Of a stretch of 64,000 nucleotides of DNA, positions 24,081 through 30,518 are shown piece by piece. A program made the translations under genes and the position numbers. The stretch lies in assembly GCF_000737065.1 (NCBI RefSeq), contig NZ_AQRC01000008.1, forward strand, positions 1 to 64,000. Direction: 5' to 3'. Within the stretch, counting starts at the first letter, position 1, and each line of letters starts with the position of its first letter. The stretch comes from Thioclava atlantica. Its GTDB lineage: Bacteria > Pseudomonadota > Alphaproteobacteria > Rhodobacterales > Rhodobacteraceae. The notes beneath the pieces are model-generated. The model had not been told where the DNA came from, made no database searches, and saw nothing but the letters and a program-made list of their open reading frames with translations.

Positions 24081-24497
24081 GGGTTCCGGCTCCTGTCTTT
24101 GGAGGCGGGGGACCATCCCCCGCGCGACAGGCGCCCGAAGTGTCTGACCGGATCTGCAATCACCCTCGGGCGTTCGGACTTTTTCCGAATCCCCGAGGGC
24201 GGCACGCGCGCGTAAGCCGACCCCTTCGGGGTTGAATGTCAAAGAGACGGATCGGACCAAGGTTTGCGAATGGAAGCGGGGGTGGTTTTTCGCATCTGAC
24301 AGGATGCCGGATACCCGTCGCAGATGCTCTGCCGCGCCAGCCTTGCCACCATGCTGGCATCAGGATCGTGTTCCGTTCAGGCCAGAGATGGCTGCCGCTT
24401 GCCCTGATGGGGACGGCGGATTGTATGGTGAAGCCGGATTGGACCCGTCCGGTGCAGACCTCCCACCTTCACGGCCCAACACCCTGCGATCGGGTCT
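24081..24497. other. Intergenic region with stable hairpins
   Basis: No gene is recognised. Three hairpins stand out: GCGGGGG/CCCCCGC (24105-24123) directly upstream of the 54-residue gene; a two-part stem CCCTCGGG..TTCGGA / TCCGAA..CCCGAGGG (24163-24199); and ACCCCTTCGGGGT (24220-24232). They could belong to a leader of the small gene or to terminators of the gene at 24498-24803. Confidence 0.5.
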
Positions 24498-24803
24498 TCA
24501 GCTCCAAAGCCCATCGGCAATCTCGCGGGCAATCATCGCGCGCGCCTTCATCATCAGATCATCGCCTGAGGTGTCGATATGACCGAAGAAACGGGCACGA
24601 GCGCCATGAGCTGTCCATTCGGCGTAGCGGCAATATTCACGGGCATCGAGCCGGAAGACGCGCATGTCTTCGGCCCAATGGGGCTTTGGCTCCACAACAA
24701 CGGTCATGCCGTCGCGGCTTTCCTCCCAGGGCAGGGTGCGCTCCGATAGGGAATGTTCGCGATCCTCAAGAAAGATTTGATCGACGTCGATGATGGCGGG
24801 CAT
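24498..24803 (-). CDS. Unrecognised small acidic protein
   Basis: The 101-residue protein MPAIIDVDQIFLEDREHSLSERTLPWEESRDGMTVVVEPKPHWAEDMRVFRLDAREYCRYAEWTAHGARARFFGHIDTSGDDLMMKARAMIAREIADGLWS is acidic and soluble. It lies downstream of parB on the same strand but beyond an intrinsic terminator (24819-24844), so it probably has its own promoter or is reached by read-through. No family is recognised. ATG 24803 is the first start beyond that terminator. Confidence 0.65.
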   Translation of the reverse strand: MPAIIDVDQIFLEDREHSLSERTLPWEESRDGMTVVVEPKPHWAEDMRVFRLDAREYCRYAEWTAHGARARFFGHIDTSGDDLMMKARAMIAREIADGLWS

Positions 24804-24818
24804 GGAAGCGCTCCAATG

Positions 24819-24844
24819 AAAAAGCCCGATCACAAGGACCGGGC
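24819..24844 (-). terminator. Intrinsic terminator of parB
   Basis: GCCCG (24824-24828) pairs with CGGGC (24840-24844) on the minus strand. The hairpin is followed by five T (A-run 24819-24823 on plus). It lies 56 bases beyond the parB stop. Confidence 0.75.
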
Positions 24845-24899
24845 GAGTTGCGGAAACGGAGGGTGCAAACGGGACAGCCGAAGCCACCCCGCCTGAGAA

Positions 24900-27038
24900 C
24901 TATTCAGCAGCGACCATGTGCTGTTCTTCCTCGTCGTCAGCCGGGTCGTCCTCGCCATCGCCGGAGAGGAAATCGGGCAGATCGTCGGCTTCTGCCGCAG
25001 CGCCCGATGCCGGATCGACTTCGACACCATCATCCACCATGCGCAGCGGCTCAGGCAGCCAGCCGGATTCCGCCAGGAGGCGTTCGGCTTCCTTGGCCAT
25101 GTCTCCCTTCTTGAGGTGCCCGATCAGTTCAGCGGCTCGATCTCCAGCGCCTTCACGTACAGCTTCAAGGATGCGCGGCTTGGTCACGCGGCCGAGATAA
25201 TTGCCAACCGTCGGCCGCCAGCCCACGGCCACCATGTCGAGGCCGGTTGAACGCGCCAGCCGATCAGCCTGCGACAGGCGAACGTCCAGCCCGTGCTGGC
25301 TGACGCCCGTTCCGCTGTAAGGATTCGGCTTCTCATAGAGCGCGTTGACACCGAAGCTGACGCAATGGGCGAGCAGATCCATGCGCGATCCATCGTCCAG
25401 ATCGGTCAGCCAATCCCAGAGGGCGGCATCGTCTGCCGGGACATGATCGCCCCAGCGTTCGTGGCGGTCAGCGATGGCCTTGGCTGACGCGCTATCGCGC
25501 AGATCCTCGGCCTGTGCGGGCAGATGAACCTCCCGGACCTGTGCTTCCAGGCATCCGCGGCTGGAACGCGGCATGAAGCAATCCATGACCAGCCGGTGCA
25601 ACAGTGCCGTCATGGCGACATGCGGGTTCACCGCCACCGCATCCCGCAGCGCCAGGGTGCGATGTGCAGTCAACTCGCTGACCAGACGATCAGGCAGCGG
25701 CTTGATGGTCTCGGTCTCGTCATCCTCCTCCGGTTCGACCGGCTGACCGCCCAGCGTGATAACCGCACGCATGCGGCTCACCTCCGGTTCTGCCCGCTGG
25801 ATCACCTCGCCGGTTTCCGGGTCAACGATCTCAGCCTCCGGTTCCGCAGGCGTTTCATCCTCGGCGCGAACATAGCCGCGCTCGACCAGCAATGCGCCAT
25901 CGGCGTCGATGCTGATGAAGACGCCTGCCGTGCCGATCTGGACGGGGTCGAAGGTCATCGGGCGGCGCTCGAAGGTTTCCAGCGCCTGTTCGATTTCACC
26001 CAGCCGGGCGTCGATCTCGTCTGGCAGTTCATCAGCCTCGCCATATTCGGCTTCAAGCCGGTCATATTCGTCGCGCAATGCCTCGCGGGTGGCGCGTTCC
26101 TCTTCGGTCAGATCGACTGTGGTGCCGACAATCTGGCGAAGGCCATGATCGTGACCATAGGGAAAGGTGATGGCGACCTCGATCCACTTCCAGCCCTCGG
26201 CGGCGATGGCCTCGGCCTCGGCCTTGAGTTTTTCGCCCACCAACCGGTCGAGCAGCACCGGGTCTTGCAACCAGCCACCATCGTCCTGCTGGAAGAGATC
26301 GCGCAGCACGCAGCCGCCAGCCTCCTCATAGGCGGTAATGCCGACAAACACTGCCCGCTTGTCGGCGGCGCGGACCGTGGTTTCGGTCAGCAGGCGTCGG
26401 ATGAGGTAAGGTTCCTTCTGCCAGCCGTCCTTGATCGCTTCCCAGACCTGCTCCTGACGGGCATGGTCAGAACTGACGCTGAAGGCCATGAGCTGTTCCA
26501 GCGTCATGCCATCCTCGGCATAGACGTCGAGCAATGTCGGTGAGACGGAAACCAGACGCAGGCGCTGTTTCACCACCTTCGCATCCACGAAGAAGGCGGC
26601 GGCGATGGCTTCCTCGGTCATGCCCTTTTCGCGCATGGTCTGGAAGGCGCGGAACTGATCGAGCGGATGCAGCGGTGCGCGCTCGATATTCTCGGCGAGC
26701 GATACCTCGTCGATCAGCACATCGGCGCTGGCCTCCGAAACAACACACGGGACCGGCGCGACCTTGGCGAGGCGCTTCTGCTTGACCAGCAGTTCCAGCG
26801 CGCTGAAGCGGCGACCGCCGGCGGGCACTTCGAACATGCCGGTTTCCTTGCCCTCGGCATCCACGACCGGGCGGACATGCAGGGACTGGATCAGGCCGCG
26901 ACGGGCGATAGACTCGGCCAGTTCCTCGACCGAGATCCCGGCCTTGACGCGCCGGACGTTGGACTGGCTGAGCACCAGCTTGTTGAAGGGAATGTCGCGC
27001 GAGGACGACAGGGTGATCTTCTGAACGGCAGTGGCCAT
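24900..27038 (-). CDS. Large ParB/RepB/Spo0J-family partition protein
   Basis: The 712-residue protein has an N-terminal ParB nuclease-like domain (DIPFNKLVLSQSNVRRVKAGISVEELAESIARRGLIQSLHVRP about 15-57; PAGGRRFSALELL; SLAENIERAPLHPLDQFRAF). A helix-turn-helix region (MTEEAIAAAFFVDAKVVKQRLRL) follows, then long acidic and coiled segments and an acidic tail. It is far larger than chromosomal ParB (about 300 residues) and is of the ICE type also seen on large plasmids. It may act in partition, in DNA protection, or as a CTP-dependent DNA clamp. It is distant from parA (7.5 kb) and has a family II leader. Confidence 0.92.
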   Translation of the reverse strand: MATAVQKITLSSSRDIPFNKLVLSQSNVRRVKAGISVEELAESIARRGLIQSLHVRPVVDAEGKETGMFEVPAGGRRFSALELLVKQKRLAKVAPVPCVVSEASADVLIDEVSLAENIERAPLHPLDQFRAFQTMREKGMTEEAIAAAFFVDAKVVKQRLRLVSVSPTLLDVYAEDGMTLEQLMAFSVSSDHARQEQVWEAIKDGWQKEPYLIRRLLTETTVRAADKRAVFVGITAYEEAGGCVLRDLFQQDDGGWLQDPVLLDRLVGEKLKAEAEAIAAEGWKWIEVAITFPYGHDHGLRQIVGTTVDLTEEERATREALRDEYDRLEAEYGEADELPDEIDARLGEIEQALETFERRPMTFDPVQIGTAGVFISIDADGALLVERGYVRAEDETPAEPEAEIVDPETGEVIQRAEPEVSRMRAVITLGGQPVEPEEDDETETIKPLPDRLVSELTAHRTLALRDAVAVNPHVAMTALLHRLVMDCFMPRSSRGCLEAQVREVHLPAQAEDLRDSASAKAIADRHERWGDHVPADDAALWDWLTDLDDGSRMDLLAHCVSFGVNALYEKPNPYSGTGVSQHGLDVRLSQADRLARSTGLDMVAVGWRPTVGNYLGRVTKPRILEAVREGAGDRAAELIGHLKKGDMAKEAERLLAESGWLPEPLRMVDDGVEVDPASGAAAEADDLPDFLSGDGEDDPADDEEEQHMVAAE

Positions 27039-27050
27039 GTCAGTTGCTCC

Positions 27051-27124
27051 ATGACGGACGCCGGTGAGCCTCTCTCTCCGGCTATCAGCCCGTCACGAAG
27101 CGAAGCGCCGCCCTCTTCCTCTGA
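27051..27124 (-). promoter_or_regulatory. Structured 5' leader, family II (copy B), before parB
   Basis: The minus-strand order matches copy A: AGAGGAAGAG, a variable hairpin, TGACGG / CCGTCA stem, then GCCGG / CCGGC enclosing AGAGAGAGGCTCA. It ends next to the ribosome-binding site (ATGGAG). The inner stem here has C-G where copy A has U-G, which is pairing-compatible change. Confidence 0.6.
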
Positions 27125-27162
27125 AGAGAGCGACGCCAGCCGTAGAACCTGAAACCCGGAAA

Positions 27163-27558
27163 TCAGGCACTCCGGCTTTCTGTATCGGCGGATGTACGGG
27201 AATAGCTCGCCCCGACGCGGTAGAGCAGGCGCTCAGCGGCGCGGATACTGCCGCTCTCACGGGCGGCCTCGGCCCAGACCGAGATCGGGAAATCCCCGGT
27301 GAACAGCAGATCGCGCTCGATGCCCATTCCGAAGGGCAGCCGGACTGACTGCATTTCGGTAAGGCTCCACGACCCCAGTTCGGGATAGCCGAGATCAGCC
27401 AGGCCGAACATGATGTCGCCGTCCTCGTCCAGTTCGGTGGCGAGCCAGACGCCCTCGCCAAGGGGGTTGAAGAACTTCACGACCGGGATGTGATCCTGAT
27501 CGCGCTGGCGGCCATTTGCCAGCAGGCGGTCGCGCTGTGTGCCGGTGAGGAGGATCAT
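27163..27558 (-). CDS. DUF2958 domain protein
   Basis: The 131-residue protein MILLTGTQRDRLLANGRQRDQDHIPVVKFFNPLGEGVWLATELDEDGDIMFGLADLGYPELGSWSLTEMQSVRLPFGMGIERDLLF is a full-length DUF2958 member. This family accompanies ardC on conjugative elements and has unknown biochemistry. The start overlaps the ardC stop by four bases (ATGA). The unusual conserved aspects are the LTP/LLTGTQR start and the DGDIMFGLADLG loop. A helper role in antirestriction or establishment is inferred from its fixed pairing with ArdC. Confidence 0.93.
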   Translation of the reverse strand: MILLTGTQRDRLLANGRQRDQDHIPVVKFFNPLGEGVWLATELDEDGDIMFGLADLGYPELGSWSLTEMQSVRLPFGMGIERDLLFTGDFPISVWAEAARESGSIRAAERLLYRVGASYSRTSADTESRSA

Positions 27559-28517
27559 GCCGCGGCCCTCCGGTCGGTTACGCTCGCATCCGGCTCCTCG
27601 ATCTCCTCGACAGGCAGATGCGACAGCAGCCAGTCCGCCGCCTTGCTGGCCTGCGAGGCTGCGCGGACAATGGCGCGGGAATCCTCGCGCATGACCTCCA
27701 GCCACGACCCGATGTAATCGGCATGGCGGACGGTCGGCACGATCCCGAGCGCAGCGCAACTGAAAGCTGCGGCCTGTTCGGCAATCATCTCCTCGAAAGC
27801 GTATTTCTTCGAGCCGAACGAGCCGGTCAGATCGCGGCTGAGGCGGCTGTGATGGCCGCTGGCGTGACCCAGCTCGTGCAGGGCCGTCCGGTGCCAGTTG
27901 ATAGGCTCGAAATAGGCTTGCGGAGGCGGCACCTGCACATAGTCGAGCGAGGGCATGTAGAAGGCGCGATCGCCGCCAATTCGGAAGTCGATGCCGGTGG
28001 CCCGGATCAGCGCCTCGACCTGAGGTTCGATCAGGCCCGGCGGCGGTTGCGGCGTGACTGCCGTGATGTCATCGGGCAAGCCATCGCATTGTGCGGCATT
28101 GAAGACCGTGAACCGCTTCAGGAACGGTATGGCATGCGCATCCTCGCCAGTCTCGCGGGCACGGCGTTTCTCGTCCTCGGGAGTGAAACGGTCGGCATAG
28201 ACAACAGTGGTGCCACGCTCGCCCTTTCTGACATTGCCGCCAAGCGAAAGGGCTTGGCGGAAAGTCAGCCACGCCTGACCGGGGAAGCCGTGCTGGATGA
28301 CAGCGCCCCAAAGGATCAGAATATTGATGCCGGAATAGCTACGGCCGGTTGAAGCATTTCTCGGCAGGCCCAGAGGGGCGGTATTGGGTGACGCGCCCCA
28401 GGGCTGGACCCAGGGCAGCCGCCCTTGCTCCAACTCGGCGATGATCTTGTTGGTGATGTCGTCGTAAAGGTTGCTGCGCGCGCCACCTTCTGCGGGGCTG
28501 CGATCGTGTCTGGCCAT
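27555..28517 (-). CDS. ardC: ArdC-like antirestriction protein (ssDNA-binding, zincin)
   Basis: ArdC proteins bind single-stranded DNA and help entering DNA escape restriction. The 320-residue protein has an N-terminal ssDNA-binding domain (LYDDITNKIIAELEQGRLPWVQPW...YSGINILILW) and a C-terminal zincin metallopeptidase-like domain with HELGH (214-218) and a following H (GHHSRL). All zinc ligands seem present. It is the first gene of an operon with DUF2958. A GGAG site precedes ATG 28517, and a family II structured leader precedes that. Confidence 0.94.
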   Translation of the reverse strand: MARHDRSPAEGGARSNLYDDITNKIIAELEQGRLPWVQPWGASPNTAPLGLPRNASTGRSYSGINILILWGAVIQHGFPGQAWLTFRQALSLGGNVRKGERGTTVVYADRFTPEDEKRRARETGEDAHAIPFLKRFTVFNAAQCDGLPDDITAVTPQPPPGLIEPQVEALIRATGIDFRIGGDRAFYMPSLDYVQVPPPQAYFEPINWHRTALHELGHASGHHSRLSRDLTGSFGSKKYAFEEMIAEQAAAFSCAALGIVPTVRHADYIGSWLEVMREDSRAIVRAASQASKAADWLLSHLPVEEIEEPDASVTDRRAAA

Positions 28518-28529
28518 CGGGATGATCTC

Positions 28530-28601
28530 CGCGACGGGCGCCGGAAGCCTCTCTTCCAGCCCTCAACCCGTCACGGAAAACCCGTCCGCACTCTCACTCT
28601 G
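28530..28601 (-). promoter_or_regulatory. Structured 5' leader, family II (copy C), before ardC
   Basis: The minus-strand RNA has AGAGTGAGAG, an ACGG-GTTTT-CCGT hairpin, a GACGGG / CCCGTC stem, and GCTGG / CCGGC around AGAGAGGCTT. The first hairpin differs completely in sequence from copies A and B but remains paired. Confidence 0.6.
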
Positions 28602-28690
28602 AAGGGGGCGTTGCGGGGATTCCCCGCAGAAGGGGTAGGCCGAGACCAAGGCTCGGCCTCAGGGGAAGGCTTTCCCCTATCCGGACTTCC

Positions 28691-28727
28691 TTGAAAACTG
28701 TCAGAAACTCGCATATATTTCCGACAG
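28691..28727 (+). promoter_or_regulatory. Promoter and likely operator of the abiE unit
   Basis: TTGAAA (28691-28696) and TATATT (28714-28719) are spaced by 17 bases, a good housekeeping promoter. An inverted repeat CTGTCAGAAA (28698-28707) / TTTCCGACAG (28718-28727) flanks the -10 box. AbiEi antitoxins are known to autoregulate by binding inverted repeats. Confidence 0.65.
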
Positions 28728-28737
28728 GAGAAAGACG

Positions 28738-29331
28738 ATGACACGGCTGACCGAACAGATTTTGTCGCATGCGACGGGCCTGCCCGAAGGCGCTCCTGTG
28801 TCCGCCAAGAGCCTGCTGCACCTCGGAAACCGGGCCGCCGTGGATCAGGCGTTGTCGCGCCTGACGGAGCGCGGGCAACTCATCCGCGCCGGTCGTGGCG
28901 TCTATCTGCGTCCCATCGCCAGCCGGTTCGGCACGCGCACGCCTTCGGTCGAGCAGGCTGTCGAGGCTCTTGCAACCCAAAAGGGGGAGGTCATCGTCTC
29001 GAACGGCGCTGCCGCGGCGAACGCCCTTGGCTTGACGACGCAGGTGCCCGTCCGCTCGGTCTATCTGACCTCCGGGCGCAGCCGAAAGGTGCACCTCGGC
29101 AAGCAGATCGTGGAATTGCGGCATGCACCGCGCTGGCAACTGGCCCTGGCCAACCGGCCGGCGGGGGAGGCCGTGCGGGCGCTGGCCTGGCTCGGCCCGG
29201 AAAAGGCAGAGGCCGCGCTCACGACATTGAAGCGGAAGATGCCGCCCGGCGTGTTCGGCGAACTGGTCGCCGCCGCGCCGCAGCTTCCGACATGGCTCGC
29301 GCAGAGCGTCGGAAAGGCGGCGTATGGCTGA
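28738..29331 (+). CDS. AbiEi-type antitoxin/regulator (DUF6088-like)
   Basis: The 197-residue protein has an N-terminal winged helix (PVSAKSLLHLGNRAAVDQALSRLTERGQLIRAGRGVYLRP, about 21-60) and a C-terminal AbiEi-type domain (GEVIVSNGAAAANALGLTTQVPVRSVYLTSGRSRKVHLG). In type IV-like AbiE systems this protein neutralises the AbiEii nucleotidyltransferase and represses the operon. An AGGAGAAAG site precedes ATG 28738. It overlaps abiEii by eight bases. It is the first gene of a four-gene unit ending with a helicase gene. Confidence 0.88.
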   Translation: MTRLTEQILSHATGLPEGAPVSAKSLLHLGNRAAVDQALSRLTERGQLIRAGRGVYLRPIASRFGTRTPSVEQAVEALATQKGEVIVSNGAAAANALGLTTQVPVRSVYLTSGRSRKVHLGKQIVELRHAPRWQLALANRPAGEAVRALAWLGPEKAEAALTTLKRKMPPGVFGELVAAAPQLPTWLAQSVGKAAYG

Positions 29332-30340
29332 TGTCTTTCTCCAGCTTTCGGCCGAGGACCGGCGCGACGCGCTGGGTGTCGCGGCCGACCGTTCGGGTCG
29401 TCCCACCCATCTTCTCGAAAAGGATGTGTGGGTGGTGTGGGCGCTGGCGACCCTCTACGCTGCGCCGCTCGGCGAACATCTAGTGTTCAAGGGCGGCACG
29501 TCGCTGTCGAAAGCTTATCACGTCATTCGCCGGTTTTCGGAGGATGTGGATCTGACCTATGACATTCGGGCGATCGCGCCCGATCTGGTCGGGGACAATG
29601 GCGAGGGCTTGCCGAAAACGCGAAGCGAGGAAAAGCGCTGGTCCAGCGAGGTCCGTCGGCGGTTGCCGGCATGGGTCGCGGAAACCGTGCAGCCCGTGAT
29701 CGCGAACGCACTCGCCGCCGAAGGTCTGGCTGCGGCCATCCGCGTCGAGGATGACAAGCTCTTCATCGACTACGAGGCGACCGCGGCCGGGTCCGGCTAT
29801 GTCGCGCCCAGCGTCATGCTGGAGTTCGGCGCGCGCTCGACGGGCGAACCGGCGAGCCTGCGCGATGTCTCCTGCGACGCCGCCGGCCTGATCGACGGGC
29901 TGGTATTCCCGACGGCGCGTCCGCGCGTCATGCACGCGGAGCGGACCTTCTGGGAGAAGGCGACCGCCATCCACGTCTTTTGCCTTCAGGAGCGGCTTCG
30001 CGGCGACCGCTTCGCACGACACTGGCACGATGTTGTCCGGCTGGATGAAGCCGGCTTTGCGGAAGCTGCTTTCGCCGATCGCGAGCTGGCCAACGCTGTC
30101 GCCCGGCACAAGTCGATGTTCTTCGCGGAGAAAGCCGCCGACCGCACGCCGATCGACTATGCAGCGGCTGTCAGCGGCGGCTTGCAACTCGTGCCGGTCG
30201 GCGATGGCGCGAAGGCGTTGGAGGACGACTATGCCCGCATGGTTGAGGATGGGCTGCTCTTCGATGACGCTGAGCCGTTCGAGGCGCTTATGGCGCAGTG
30301 CGCCGATATAGTCGCGCGCGCGAACGGCGCAGCCAAATAA
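29324..30340 (+). CDS. AbiEii-type nucleotidyltransferase toxin
   Basis: AbiEii toxins are DNA polymerase beta-like nucleotidyltransferases that arrest growth, best explained for related toxins by modifying tRNA. The 338-residue protein has the core motif KGGTSLSKAYHVIRRFSEDVDLTYD (about 59-83; acidic pair in EDVDL) and the later family motif RVMHAERTFWEKATAIHVFCLQERL. The other conserved parts appear intact. The start overlaps the antitoxin gene, so expression is coupled. The stop is 19 bases before a small ORF leading into the helicase gene. Confidence 0.9.
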   Translation: MADVFLQLSAEDRRDALGVAADRSGRPTHLLEKDVWVVWALATLYAAPLGEHLVFKGGTSLSKAYHVIRRFSEDVDLTYDIRAIAPDLVGDNGEGLPKTRSEEKRWSSEVRRRLPAWVAETVQPVIANALAAEGLAAAIRVEDDKLFIDYEATAAGSGYVAPSVMLEFGARSTGEPASLRDVSCDAAGLIDGLVFPTARPRVMHAERTFWEKATAIHVFCLQERLRGDRFARHWHDVVRLDEAGFAEAAFADRELANAVARHKSMFFAEKAADRTPIDYAAAVSGGLQLVPVGDGAKALEDDYARMVEDGLLFDDAEPFEALMAQCADIVARANGAAK

Positions 30341-30359
30341 GAAACGGGGGCGGGGGAAT

Positions 30360-30518
30360 ATGCGCGACGTCGAAGAGGTGCGAAAATCTCGGTTTGTAGG
30401 GAGTGACGATGCCGATTCATCGGAACCCGACTGGAACAAGGAGATCGAGAGCGCCCACCAGACGATTTGCGAGATCATGAACAAGAACGTCGCAGGCGCA
30501 GACCGGGCGGCTCGATGA
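30360..30518 (+). CDS. Small 52-residue protein between abiEii and helicase genes
   Basis: ATG 30360 follows a G-rich site (GGGGGCGGGGG). It encodes an acidic-to-basic peptide, MRDVEEVRKSRFVGSDDADSSEPDWNKEIESAHQTICEIMNKNVAGADRAAR. The stop overlaps the ATG of the helicase gene (ATGA at 30515-30518), the strongest argument for translation. It has no recognisable domain; the WNKEIESAHQTICEIM part could form a helix. It may be only a coupling ORF, or a small partner of the toxin or helicase. Confidence 0.5.
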   Translation: MRDVEEVRKSRFVGSDDADSSEPDWNKEIESAHQTICEIMNKNVAGADRAAR

